Positions 35,866-44,430 of a stretch of DNA of 64,000 nucleotides are shown here, piece by piece. Source of the DNA: Dyella_A sp050749815 (GTDB lineage Bacteria; Pseudomonadota; Gammaproteobacteria; Xanthomonadales; Rhodanobacteraceae); assembly GCF_050749815.1 (NCBI RefSeq), contig NZ_CP192735.1, positions 3,596,001-3,660,000 on the forward strand, read 5' to 3'. The notes beneath the pieces were generated by a model that did not search any database, was not told where the DNA came from, and worked only from the letters and a program-made list of their open reading frames with translations. Position 1 is the stretch's first letter, and each line of letters begins with the position of its first letter. A program made the position numbers and the translations under genes.

Positions 35866-38802
35866 ATGAAGCCCATGCCGCGCGAGCCGCTGCCTCGTCA
35901 CCTGCCCGCCAGCCCCGTGGCCTGGCTGGAGCGGTTGCTGGAAGCGTCGAGCCCGGCCGCAGTCGCGGCCGTGGTGGTCGACATGGTGCGCGTGGCACCG
36001 CTATGCCGGGCCGCAGTGGTGCTGTGGTGGCTGCCGGGCCAGGCGCAACCGGAATGTCGCCCCGCCGCGCGCCTGGACGAGGCGGAAATGGCGCTGGTGC
36101 AGCGCGCGCTGGACAGCGAACTGCCGCAGCTCGATCCGGCGCTGTCGCTGCTGGCGTGCCGGCTGTGCCGACCCGGCGCGGCGGTGCTGCTGGTGCAGCT
36201 GGACGGGGGCGCCGTCGGCGCGCCGCCTGACCGGCAACTGCCGATGCCCCTGCTGCAACTGGCTGGGCGCCAGCTGCAGCGCACGCTGGAGCTGACCGAT
36301 CTGCAGCACTCGCACGATCAGCTCGAGCGCTCCGAAACGCTGCAGCGCGCGCTGCTGAGCATTTCCGATCTGTCCGGATCGGACCTGGAGATGCCCGACA
36401 TGCTGCTGGGCATCCACGGCATTGTCAGCACGCTGATGTACGCGGAAAACTTCTTCATCGTGCGCTATGACGCGGCGCGCGCCAGCCTGCGTTTTCTCTA
36501 CTACGCCGACACCCAGGACGACGCCGGGCCGGGGCAGGAGGAGATGCCCGCGGCGCGCTGGCACGGCACGCTCACCTGGCACCTGCTCACCGGCGGGCGT
36601 CCGTTGATGGGTACGGCCGAAGAAATCCACGCCCTGCTGGGCGATGCCTACCGCCTGGTGGGGCCGGAGAGCCTGGACTGGCTCGGCGTGCCGATGCTGC
36701 GCGACGGCGTGGCCTGCGGTGCGCTGGTGGTGCAGACCTACGAGCACGGCATCCGCTACACCGCCGAGGATCGCGCGCTGCTGCAGTTCGTCGGCAGCCA
36801 TATCCTCACCGCGCTGGAGCGCAAGCAGGGCAAGGACGACCTTGAGCGCCACGTGCGCGAACGCACGCTGGAACTGGCCGAGCTCAATCGCGGCCTGCAG
36901 CAGGAGGTGGCCGAGCGCCAGCGTGCCGAGCGGCTGCAGGCGGCGCTGTTCCAGATCGCCCAGCTGGCCACCGCCGACATCGATCAGCAAACCTTCTACC
37001 AGCAGGTGCACACCATCGTAGGCAGCCTGATCAACGCGAAGAACTTCTTCATCGCGCTGGTCGATGAGCGCGGCGAGACGCTGACCTTCCCCTACGCGGT
37101 GGACGTGACCGGAGAAACCTATGAAGACCGCCCGCTCAGTCGCGGCCTGAGCGAGTACGTGCTCGAGCACGGCGCGTTCGTGGTTGACCGCGAAGGCATG
37201 GCCGAGATGATCGCCCGCGGCGAAATCGACGCGTACTCTACCGGCACGCCGTCGATCTGCTGGCTCGGCGTGCCGCTGTGGGACGGCGATCGCGCCATCG
37301 GCCTGGTCGCGGTGCAGAGCTACACCGAGCAGATCACCTACGGCGTGGCCGAGCAGGAGCTGCTCGGCTTCGTCGCCTCGCAGATCGCCACCAGCCTGCA
37401 GCGCCGTCGCGTGGCCGATGCCTTGCAGCACGCCTACGCGCAGCTGGAACTGCGCGTGCATGAGCGCACCCGCGCGCTGCGCAAGGAGATCAGCGAACGC
37501 GAGCGCATCCAGCAGCAGTTGCGGCACCAGGTGATGCACGATCCGCTCACCGGGCTGCCCAACCGCGACCATCTGCGCGATCGCATCGAGCGCAGCCTGG
37601 CGCTGGTACGCGACACCCACGGCGCGCGCTGCGCGCTGCTGTATATCGACGTGGATCGCTTCAAGGTGATCAACGACAGCCTCGGTCACCTCGCCGGCGA
37701 CGCCGTGCTGAAGGAAGTGGCGCATCGCCTGCAGGGCTGCGTGCGTGAGCCGGATGTGGTGGCGCGCTTGTCCGGCGACGAGTTTGCGATCCTGCTCGAC
37801 CGGGTCGAGGGGCCCGACACCGCCACCACGGTGGCCAACCGCGTGCTGCAGGCGCTTGGCCAGCCGCTGCCGGTGGCCGGGCGCGAACTGCAGCCCAGCG
37901 CCAGCCTGGGCATCGCGCTGGGCGACCGGCGCTATGGGCAGGCCGACGACTTGCTGCGTGATGCGGACATAGCGCTGTACCGGGCCAAGGAGCTGGGCCG
38001 CAAGCGCTATGCGCTGTTCGACGACACGCTGGCGAAGAACCTGGTCGACGAGCTCGGCATGGAGGGCGAGCTGCGCCTGGCGCTGCAACGCGACGAGTTC
38101 CAGCCCTACCTGCAGCCGATCTGTCGGCTGGAAACGGGCGAACTGGTGGGCTACGAAGCGCTGCTGCGCTGGCATCATCCCGAGCGCGGCGTGCTGCTGC
38201 CGGGTGCGTTCCTCAAGGTGGCCGAGGACTGCGGGCAGATCGAGCTGATCGACTGGCAGCTGTTCGAGCGCGCCTGCGCGGCCGTGACGCGGCTGCCGGA
38301 GCGCGCCAGCTTTCTCACCTTCAACGTGTCGGCGCTGCACCTGCGCCACCGCGATTTCGACCAGCGCCTGCTGGCGATGATCGGCCGCACCGGGCTGGCG
38401 CCATCACGGGTGATCGTGGAGGTTACCGAGGGCTCGCTGCTGGACGATCCCGAGCGCGTGCGCGGCACGCTCGAACGGCTGCGCCAGGCCGGCGTGGGCG
38501 CGGCGCTGGACGATTTCGGCACCGGCTATTCCTCGCTCAACTACCTGCACTCGCTGCCGCTGCGCATGCTCAAGATCGACCAGACCTTCGTGCAGGCGCT
38601 GGATGCCGGCAGCACCAACAGTTCCACCGTGGTGGAGGCGATCCTCGCGCTGGCGCATGCGCTGGAGATCCAGGTGATCGCCGAGGGCATCGAGACGTCG
38701 CGTCAGCGCGCGCTGCTGCGCGACATGGCCTGCGAGCTAGGCCAGGGCTTCCTGCTCGGCCGGCCGCACCCGCTGGAGCACTGGCTCGGCGAGCCGGCCT
38801 GA
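35866..38802 (+). CDS. GAF-GAF-GGDEF-EAL c-di-GMP turnover protein
   Basis: A 978-aa cytoplasmic sensor enzyme. Order: an N-terminal region of about 150 aa, GAF-like domain (165-315), coiled coil (320-355), second GAF domain (370-515), coiled coil, GGDEF domain with the motif SGDEF at 636-640 and an inhibitory RxxD site (REPD, 627-630), then an EAL domain with EALLRW starting at Glu764, followed by VEVTEGSLLDD, DDFGTGYSSL and IAEGIET. All EAL metal ligands appear present, so it may degrade c-di-GMP; the SGDEF variant is known to remain active in some cyclases. The start at 35866 has a GAGG ribosome site. The signal sensed by the GAF domains is unknown. Confidence 0.93.
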   Translation: MKPMPREPLPRHLPASPVAWLERLLEASSPAAVAAVVVDMVRVAPLCRAAVVLWWLPGQAQPECRPAARLDEAEMALVQRALDSELPQLDPALSLLACRLCRPGAAVLLVQLDGGAVGAPPDRQLPMPLLQLAGRQLQRTLELTDLQHSHDQLERSETLQRALLSISDLSGSDLEMPDMLLGIHGIVSTLMYAENFFIVRYDAARASLRFLYYADTQDDAGPGQEEMPAARWHGTLTWHLLTGGRPLMGTAEEIHALLGDAYRLVGPESLDWLGVPMLRDGVACGALVVQTYEHGIRYTAEDRALLQFVGSHILTALERKQGKDDLERHVRERTLELAELNRGLQQEVAERQRAERLQAALFQIAQLATADIDQQTFYQQVHTIVGSLINAKNFFIALVDERGETLTFPYAVDVTGETYEDRPLSRGLSEYVLEHGAFVVDREGMAEMIARGEIDAYSTGTPSICWLGVPLWDGDRAIGLVAVQSYTEQITYGVAEQELLGFVASQIATSLQRRRVADALQHAYAQLELRVHERTRALRKEISERERIQQQLRHQVMHDPLTGLPNRDHLRDRIERSLALVRDTHGARCALLYIDVDRFKVINDSLGHLAGDAVLKEVAHRLQGCVREPDVVARLSGDEFAILLDRVEGPDTATTVANRVLQALGQPLPVAGRELQPSASLGIALGDRRYGQADDLLRDADIALYRAKELGRKRYALFDDTLAKNLVDELGMEGELRLALQRDEFQPYLQPICRLETGELVGYEALLRWHHPERGVLLPGAFLKVAEDCGQIELIDWQLFERACAAVTRLPERASFLTFNVSALHLRHRDFDQRLLAMIGRTGLAPSRVIVEVTEGSLLDDPERVRGTLERLRQAGVGAALDDFGTGYSSLNYLHSLPLRMLKIDQTFVQALDAGSTNSSTVVEAILALAHALEIQVIAEGIETSRQRALLRDMACELGQGFLLGRPHPLEHWLGEPA

Positions 38803-38808
38803 GCGACC

Positions 38809-39462
38809 TCAACCGGCGGCAGCGATCTGCCGCAGCGCCTGCTCGAACACTTCCGGCGGCTGGCCGCCGGAGATGAGGTGCTGGCGGTTGATGATGATCG
38901 CCGGCACCGAGTGGATGCCGGCGCGCTGGAAGAACTGCTCCTGCGCGCGCACCTCGGCGGCGTAGCGGTCGCCAGCAAGGATCGCGCGCGCCTCGTTGCC
39001 GTCCAGCCCCACCGCTTCGGCCACGCGGGCGAGCACGGCGTGATCGCTCACGTCTTCGCCGTCGGTGAAATACGCTGTGAGCAGCGCGCGCTTGAGCGCA
39101 TGCTGCTGGCCGCTGTCCTCGGCCCAGTGCAGCAGGCGATGGGCGTCGAAGGTGTTGTAGATGCGCCGCGTGTCCTGCTTGGCGAAGGTGAAGCCCACCG
39201 CCGCGCCGCGCTGGCGGATGTTCTCCTGGTTCTGCGCCAGCTGCGCGCGGCTCATGCCGTACTTCTTTGAGATGTGCTCGCCCACGTCCTCGCCTTCGCG
39301 CGCCATCTGCGGGTTCAGCTCGAATGGCTGGAAATGGATCTCGGCACGCACCTCGCCCTGCAACGCGTCGAGCGCACGCTCCAGCGAGGCCAGCCCCACC
39401 GCGCACCAGGGGCAGGAGACGTCGGAAACGAAATCGATGCGCAGGGCCTGGGGTTCGGTCAT
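38809..39462 (-). CDS. DsbA-family oxidoreductase (FrnE-like)
   Basis: A 217-aa DsbA-family thioredoxin-fold protein without a signal peptide, so cytoplasmic, like FrnE proteins. The active site is SDVSCPWCAVG, and the cis-Pro region is IHSVPAIIINRQHLISGGQPP. It would act as a disulfide oxidoreductase or as a 2-hydroxychromene isomerase-like enzyme. The start at 39462 begins the family homology; the longer frame upstream has none. It converges with the GGDEF-EAL gene at a 6-bp gap. Confidence 0.9.
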   Translation of the reverse strand: MTEPQALRIDFVSDVSCPWCAVGLASLERALDALQGEVRAEIHFQPFELNPQMAREGEDVGEHISKKYGMSRAQLAQNQENIRQRGAAVGFTFAKQDTRRIYNTFDAHRLLHWAEDSGQQHALKRALLTAYFTDGEDVSDHAVLARVAEAVGLDGNEARAILAGDRYAAEVRAQEQFFQRAGIHSVPAIIINRQHLISGGQPPEVFEQALRQIAAAG

Positions 39463-39517
39463 GGGGGGCGTCCGCAAGTAGGGGAAGCTCCCTGATATGG
39501 CGCTGCGCGGAGTGGAC

Positions 39518-40912
39518 TCAATGTGTGTGGGTCGATCCGGCGCCACGCCCGCCGGTGGAGCGGCGGTCCGGCTCTCTGCCCAGGCGCTTTGCGGCGGCCA
39601 TCACGCCAGCGCTGACGCTGTCGAACAGCTCACTTGGAAAGCCTTGAGGCAGGCGCGAGGCGACGGCATGTAGCGCTTCGGGAGCGCGCTCGACAAGTCC
39701 GTTGATGATCGGTTCGGCGCCATCGGGAAGACCCAGGCGCTCGGCCATGCTCACCCAGTGCCAGCGGTGGATGTCGTGCAGCAGGTAGTGGCGGTTCTCT
39801 CCCGTCACGGCCATCGCCAGCCGTGCCTTGCGCGGATCCATCGGGTTGGCGCCGCGTCCCTGCACGGGATAGGTCGAGAGAATGTCGTACAGCGGCGTCT
39901 GCCGGTATCGACCGCCGGGCAGCAGGGTGAGGCTGAAGTTCTTGGCGTGACCGTCGGTGGCCGCGAGCATCCAGAACAGCACCTGGGTGGTGAAGAAGCG
40001 CGCGCGATCGGCCGCGGCGTCTTCCGAGCCGCGCAGGATGTCCATGATGGCGGCGATGCCCGGGCCGCCGTCGCTCTCGTACTTGCGGTCGGGCGGCAGG
40101 CCGCTGGCCTGGCAGAAATCCTCCTGCGGAATGCGCAGCCAGTAGTCGCCATCGGCGGCCTTGGTGCGGTCGAAGCGCTCCACGATCAGGGCCTTCTGGT
40201 CTTCGAAGTGTCCGATGTCGACGTTCGCCACCGGCAGGCCGAACGCACGCACCAGCTCCATGCACAGCCACTCCAGTTCCACCGACTGGCGCATATCGGC
40301 CTGCACGTTGCCCACCAGGCCCAGCGGCAGCTTGAAGATGTGGGTCGACGGCGTAGCGCCATGCGGAATGCACCACTGGCCGCGGTGGTGCAGCAGCGCG
40401 GTTTTTTCCTGCGCGCCGGCGATGGAGAGACGAAACGCATCGTCGTCCGCGCGCTCGCCGGGAAGCCGGGCCACGGTGGTGTGGCGCAGCACCTGCGCGG
40501 CCCCGGCCTCGTCCAGCGGCTCGGCGTCGATGCGTCGAATATCTCCCGGCTCCGATCCAGCGGGAGCCAACTGGATGGCGCCCACGCAGTCGCGCCCGAT
40601 GGCGGCCAGCAGATCGAACGGCGCGGTGGAGCGTGCGCCATAGCGCTCGCGCAACCGCTGCAGGATGCGGTCGTTGTCCGGCACCAGATTTTCGAAATAC
40701 CAGGCCACCTTCTCGCCGCGAAGCACGCGGTGGCTGTCGCTGCTGCGACCGGTGGCCAGGCCGAACGGCAGCGAGAGCGACAGCGGACGCCCCAGCGACG
40801 AGGCGATCCAGCCGGCGTCGTAGGTCAGGCGATCGGCGCCGTTGCGCGGACGCTCCCAGGTGCCGACGAAGGCGCCGTTCATCCAGATGTCGAGAGCGAG
40901 GGTCCGCGTCAT
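39518..40912 (-). CDS. hipA: HipA-family kinase toxin
   Basis: A 464-aa HipA kinase. It has an N-terminal HipA domain (NGAFVGTWE, YFENLVPDN), the glycine-rich loop SIAGAQEKTALL with Ser163 at the position of the autophosphorylation site of E. coli HipA, the ATP-binding region DQKALIVERFDR, the catalytic Asp320 in DGHAKNFSL and the metal Asp343 in YDILST. E. coli HipA phosphorylates glutamyl-tRNA synthetase and causes persistence. All key residues are intact, so the toxin is likely active unless bound by HipB. It begins two bases after the hipB stop. The C-terminal 15 residues are low-complexity. Confidence 0.94.
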   Translation of the reverse strand: MTRTLALDIWMNGAFVGTWERPRNGADRLTYDAGWIASSLGRPLSLSLPFGLATGRSSDSHRVLRGEKVAWYFENLVPDNDRILQRLRERYGARSTAPFDLLAAIGRDCVGAIQLAPAGSEPGDIRRIDAEPLDEAGAAQVLRHTTVARLPGERADDDAFRLSIAGAQEKTALLHHRGQWCIPHGATPSTHIFKLPLGLVGNVQADMRQSVELEWLCMELVRAFGLPVANVDIGHFEDQKALIVERFDRTKAADGDYWLRIPQEDFCQASGLPPDRKYESDGGPGIAAIMDILRGSEDAAADRARFFTTQVLFWMLAATDGHAKNFSLTLLPGGRYRQTPLYDILSTYPVQGRGANPMDPRKARLAMAVTGENRHYLLHDIHRWHWVSMAERLGLPDGAEPIINGLVERAPEALHAVASRLPQGFPSELFDSVSAGVMAAAKRLGREPDRRSTGGRGAGSTHTH

Positions 40913-40914
40913 GG

Positions 40915-41172
40915 CTACCACTGCGGCGTGGCGCTGTCGCGCAGGTTCATGACGGGCTTGTCCTGCAGCAGCAGTTCGAGTCCCAGCACCTGGCACAGCC
41001 GATGAACGCGGTCGAAAGACGCCTTGGCGGCGTTGCTTTCCAGTTTCGACAGGGCCTGCGCGGTGATCCCTAGTTCCTTGGCCACGTCTGCCTGCGTGAG
41101 GCCGCGGCTCAACCGCGCGTTACGCAGCAGCACGCCGAGCTGGGCGGGCAGGCGGATCGGGGTGGCGAGCAT
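40915..41172 (-). CDS. hipB: HipB-family antitoxin, XRE DNA-binding protein
   Basis: An 85-aa antitoxin with a Cro/CI helix-turn-helix (GLTQADVAKELGITAQALSK, about residues 24-44), which would both bind HipA and repress the hipBA promoter. It ends in a flexible tail of about 12 residues. A ribosome site AGGAG precedes the ATG at 41172. It is transcribed from a promoter buried in inverted repeats just upstream. Confidence 0.94.
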   Translation of the reverse strand: MLATPIRLPAQLGVLLRNARLSRGLTQADVAKELGITAQALSKLESNAAKASFDRVHRLCQVLGLELLLQDKPVMNLRDSATPQW

Positions 41173-41174
41173 GA

Positions 41175-41246
41175 TTCAACTCCTGAGTTAATTACTCAGA
41201 TATCAATCTACAGGTTGAATTCGACCATTTCAACCTGAAGGTTGGA
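41175..41246 (-). promoter_or_regulatory. hipBA promoter embedded in an operator array
   Basis: On the minus strand TTGAAA (41233-41228) and TAGATT (41210-41205) are separated by exactly 17 bases. A perfect inverted repeat, CAGGTTGAA at 41211-41219 and TTCAACCTG at 41229-41237, covers the spacer and the -35. More copies of the AGGTTGAA motif lie at 41175-41180 (partial) and 41239-41246, and a second palindrome (CTGAGT-N5-ACTCAG, 41183-41199) covers the transcript start and ribosome site. The layout fits autorepression by HipB. Confidence 0.6.
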
Positions 41247-41257
41247 ATTCCTGACGA

Positions 41258-42889
41258 TCAGCCGCCCACCATGCTCCGCGCCACCGCTTCGGCGATCTTG
41301 ATGCCGTCCACGCCGGCCGAGAGGATGCCGCCGGCGTAGCCCGCACCTTCGCCGGCCGGGTACAGGCCGGTGGTGTTGAGGCTCTGCAGGGTCTCATCGC
41401 GCTTGATGCGGATCGGCGAGGAGGTGCGCGTCTCCACGCCGGTGAACACCGCGTCGTGCAGGGCGAAGCCCTTGATCTGGCGATCGAAGGCGGGCATCGC
41501 CTCGCGGATCGCGGCGATGGCGTAGTCGGGCAGGGCGCTGTCCAGGCTGCCCAGCGTGACGCCGGGCTTGAACGAGGGCAGCACCTCGCCGAATTCGCGC
41601 GAGGCGCGGCCGGCCAGGAAATCGCCGACCAGCTGGCCCGGCGCGTTGTAGTTCTCGCCGCCCAGCACATAGGCGCGACTTTCCAGCGCGCGCTGCAGGG
41701 CGATGCCGGCCAGCGGCGATCCGCTGTCGTCGAAGGGTGTGAAGTCGCTCGGATCGATGCCCACCACGATCGCCGCGTTCGCATTGCGCTCGTTGCGCGA
41801 GTACTGGCTCATACCGTTGGTGACCACGCGGCCAGGCTCACTGGTCGCCGCCACCACGGTGCCGCCTGGACACATGCAGAAGCTGTACACGGCGCGGCCG
41901 TTCTTCGCGTGGTGCACCAGCTTGTAGTCGGCCGCACCCAGCAGCGGATGGCCGGCCTGCGGACCGAAGCGGGCGCGATCGATGATTGTCTGTGGGTGCT
42001 CCACGCGAAAACCGATGGAGAACGGCTTGGCCTCCACGTAGACGCCGCGGGCGTGCAGCATGGCGAAGGTGTCGCGCGCGCTGTGGCCCACCGCCAGCAC
42101 CACGTGGTAGCTGCGGATTTCCTCGCCGCTGGCCAGCACCACGCCGCGAATACGCTGGCGATCGCTGCCTTCGGCTTCCAGGATCAGGTCGTCCACCTTC
42201 TGCTGGAAGCGGATCTCGCCGCCCAGCGACTCGATCGTGCCGCGCATGTGCTCGACCATCGTCACCAGCCGGAATGTGCCGATGTGCGGTTTGTTGATCC
42301 AGAGGATCTCTTCGGGCGCGCCGGCCTTCACGAACTCCTCCAGCACCTTGCGGCCGTGGTGCTGCGGGTCGCGGATCTGGCTGTACAGCTTGCCGTCGGA
42401 GAACGTGCCAGCGCCGCCCTCGCCGAACTGCACGTTCGACTCCGGATGCAGGTTGCGCTTGCGCCACAGGTCCCAGGTGTCCTTGGTGCGCTCGCGCACC
42501 GCCTTGCCGCGGTCGAGGATGATCGGGCGAAAGCCCATCTGCGCCAGCACCAGTCCGGCGAACAGGCCGCACGGCCCCAGCCCGATCACGATCGGCCGGT
42601 GCGCCAGCGTGGCCGGCGCCTGGGTGACGAAGCGGTAGCGCGTATCCGGCGCGGGTTGAACGTGGGCGTCGTCGGCGAAACGCGCCAGCACGGCGGCCTC
42701 GTCGGCCACCTCGACATCCAGCGCGTAGATCAGCGCGATCGCCCCGCGCTTGCGCGCGTCGTGGCTGCGCTTGGCCACGCTGAAGCGGCGCAGTCCGTCC
42801 TTGCCGAGCTTGAGCCGCGTGCGGATCGCCTGCTCCAGGTCGGCGCCGCTGTGATCCAGCGGCAGCTTGAGGTCGGTCAGTCGCAGCAT
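41258..42889 (-). CDS. FAD-dependent oxidoreductase (COG2509 type)
   Basis: A 543-aa flavoprotein. After an N-terminal part of about 95 residues, the dinucleotide-binding motif is in PIVIGLGPCGLFAGLVLAQMG, with the second glycine motif in FGEGGAGTFSDGKL and a later GLYPAGEGAGYAGGI that closes the FAD site. The family is a conserved NAD(P)/FAD-dependent dehydrogenase with unknown substrate. It starts at ATG 42889 and ends 85 bases before the hipB start region on the same strand. Confidence 0.9.
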   Translation of the reverse strand: MLRLTDLKLPLDHSGADLEQAIRTRLKLGKDGLRRFSVAKRSHDARKRGAIALIYALDVEVADEAAVLARFADDAHVQPAPDTRYRFVTQAPATLAHRPIVIGLGPCGLFAGLVLAQMGFRPIILDRGKAVRERTKDTWDLWRKRNLHPESNVQFGEGGAGTFSDGKLYSQIRDPQHHGRKVLEEFVKAGAPEEILWINKPHIGTFRLVTMVEHMRGTIESLGGEIRFQQKVDDLILEAEGSDRQRIRGVVLASGEEIRSYHVVLAVGHSARDTFAMLHARGVYVEAKPFSIGFRVEHPQTIIDRARFGPQAGHPLLGAADYKLVHHAKNGRAVYSFCMCPGGTVVAATSEPGRVVTNGMSQYSRNERNANAAIVVGIDPSDFTPFDDSGSPLAGIALQRALESRAYVLGGENYNAPGQLVGDFLAGRASREFGEVLPSFKPGVTLGSLDSALPDYAIAAIREAMPAFDRQIKGFALHDAVFTGVETRTSSPIRIKRDETLQSLNTTGLYPAGEGAGYAGGILSAGVDGIKIAEAVARSMVGG

Positions 42890-43022
42890 GCGTGGGGGTG
42901 CTCGGGCAATCGATCGGAGGGCGGCCGCAAGATGGTCGCCAGCGCGTCATTGTCCGGGCCGCGGTGCATGGGAACAAGGCGCCGCGCTGGGGCGGTGCGT
43001 CACTCGCGGGACGATGAAAAGG

Positions 43023-43081
43023 TCAGCGCCCGGCGGGGTGGGCGGGGGGGTAGGGGGAAGCCTTCGCCCGCCGGGCGCTGA
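43023..43081 (-). terminator. Terminator of the 76-aa gene
   Basis: A perfect 15-bp inverted repeat: TCAGCGCCCGGCGGG at 43023-43037 and CCCGCCGGGCGCTGA at 43067-43081, with a 29-base loop. On the minus strand it begins 22 bases after the stop of the 76-aa gene and is followed by CCTTTTC. On the plus strand it is followed by AAAAA, so it may act in one direction only. Confidence 0.55.
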
Positions 43082-43102
43082 AAAACGTGGCTCAGCGGGC
43101 GA

Positions 43103-43333
43103 TTACGCCGCGAGCAGGGTACGGAACTGTTCGCCGGTGGCCTGCGGATGCAGCAACAGCAGGCGGGTACCGGCGTGCCGCGCACGGCGGCGCGCCGCCA
43201 CGCGGCACAGCTGGCCATCGTTGCTGGAGATGGCGATGGTGTCGGCCGGCACCGAGGGCACCGGATGGCGGCACACCATGCCGTGCTGGGGCCCACCAAC
43301 AATGACGAATTCGATGATCTGCTCCATGGTCAT
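43103..43333 (-). CDS. Small hypothetical protein (76 aa)
   Basis: A 76-aa protein starting MTMEQIIEFVIVGGPQHGM, with an Arg-rich centre (RRRARHAGTRLLLLHP). No family recognised. Its reality is supported by a strong terminator directly after its stop and by the absence of a competing gene, but not by a good ribosome site. A second ATG two codons in is possible. Confidence 0.5.
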   Translation of the reverse strand: MTMEQIIEFVIVGGPQHGMVCRHPVPSVPADTIAISSNDGQLCRVAARRRARHAGTRLLLLHPQATGEQFRTLLAA

Positions 43334-43889
43334 GCGCTCGCTGGGGTGAACGAACTACGTCGTCGGGTTGTTGCTGAGGAAGCAGGCCGTGCATCGGGGG
43401 AGGGAGCCGCCTTCCTCTTCGCTGGAGAGCGATGCAGGGCGCAGGCCAGCGCACAGGGTGCAAATGCGAGGTCGATCACAGTTCACGCGGCTGGTGGGCA
43501 AGGCGCGCTTCGACGCGTCTACGGGCGCATCCCGGCTTGCTCGTCGCCGGCACGCGGGCGAGGAGCGCGTGGACGTAGAAATGCGGAGGCGCAAACGTGC
43601 CACGCAAGCGGCGGCGATCGTTGCCTGGAGCGGCTTTCCGCGCATCGCATGGCGGCCGTTGCGCAATGTTGCCGCCGCTCTGGGTGCCGTGACGGCGGCC
43701 ATCGAATGCGTGTGCGCCACACGCGCCGATGGTGTCGGCCGGAGGGCCGCAGTCGCCCCTGGTTCAGCGAATCGGCACCGCTTTTTGCGCTTGTAGCGGT
43801 GCCGCGGCCCCGATCGGCGGCCGGATCTGACGCGTCGCGTCACCTTCGGCCGAGGGAAGTGACGCAAACGCGGAGTGGGTCAGAGAGAA
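43334..43889. other. About 555 bp without a convincing gene
   Basis: Frames of 140 to 170 codons exist on both strands, but all are rich in Arg, Ala and Ser, have no ribosome site and resemble no protein that I know. No repeats or RNA gene could be identified. The left end must carry the promoter of the 76-aa gene. Confidence 0.4.
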
Positions 43890-43915
43890 CCCCGGCGACC
43901 ATAGTGTCGCCGGGG
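43890..43915 (-). terminator. Terminator after the DUF1993 gene
   Basis: A perfect 10-bp stem, CCCCGGCGAC at 43890-43899 and GTCGCCGGGG at 43906-43915, with loop CATAGT, eight bases past the stop at 43924. It is followed on the minus strand by TTCTCTCTG, a modest U-rich tail. Confidence 0.6.
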
Positions 43916-43923
43916 CGGGCCGG

Positions 43924-44430
43924 TCAGTTGCGGCCGATGAAATCCTGCTTGCCGATGTCGGTGCCGGCTTCGCGCAGGATGTTGTAGGCAGTGGTGCAGT
44001 GGAAGAACACGTTGGGCAGCACGAAGTCCAGCAGGTAGGACTGACCTTCGAAGTGCATCTCGCCGCTGCGCATCTTCAGGTGGATGGCGCGGGTCTCGCT
44101 GCCGTCGATCTGCTCGGCGGTGAAGCCCTGCACGTAGGCGATGGCGCGCTCGATGCGGTCGTACACCTGGGCGAAGGTGGTCTCGTTGTCTTCGAACGCG
44201 GCCGGTTCCACGCCGGCCAGGCGGGCCACGCCGCGGGTCGCCATGTCGCAGGCGATCTGCACCTGCCGCACCAGCGGCAGCATGTCCGGCACCAGTCGGG
44301 TCTGCAGCAGCGTGGCGTCTTCCACCTGCTTGGTCTGAGCGTGCGCATGGCCCTTCTTCAGTACGGCCGACAGGTTGGTCAGCGCGCGCACGGCGAGGGG
44401 AACGGAAGCCTGGTACATCGACAGCGTCAT
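43924..44430 (-). CDS. DUF1993 family protein
   Basis: A 168-aa helical protein of the DUF1993 group (DinB-like four-helix fold): MYQASVPLAVRALTNLSAVLKKG at the start, VEDATLLQTRLVPDMLPLVRQVQIACDMA in the middle and YLLDFVLPNVFFHCTTAYNILREAG near the end. Function unknown; DinB-like proteins may bind a metal through His residues. The start at 44430 overlaps the MFS stop as ATGA, so the two are coupled. A terminator follows it. Confidence 0.9.
   Translation of the reverse strand: MTLSMYQASVPLAVRALTNLSAVLKKGHAHAQTKQVEDATLLQTRLVPDMLPLVRQVQIACDMATRGVARLAGVEPAAFEDNETTFAQVYDRIERAIAYVQGFTAEQIDGSETRAIHLKMRSGEMHFEGQSYLLDFVLPNVFFHCTTAYNILREAGTDIGKQDFIGRN

Noticed and set aside
36001..38349. A very long minus-strand frame (782 codons) opposite the GGDEF-EAL gene
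   Set aside because: It is antisense to an unmistakable enzyme gene, and its predicted protein is His/Gln/Ala/Arg-rich without motifs. High GC makes such shadows common; similar ones lie opposite gltB, gltD, fimbrial usher and rmuC.
43355..43867. A 170-codon minus-strand frame in the gene-free stretch near 43.5 kb
   Set aside because: The predicted protein is dominated by Arg, Ala, Ser and Thr, lacks a ribosome site and domain, and a plus-strand frame of similar length overlaps it, as expected for random GC-rich DNA.
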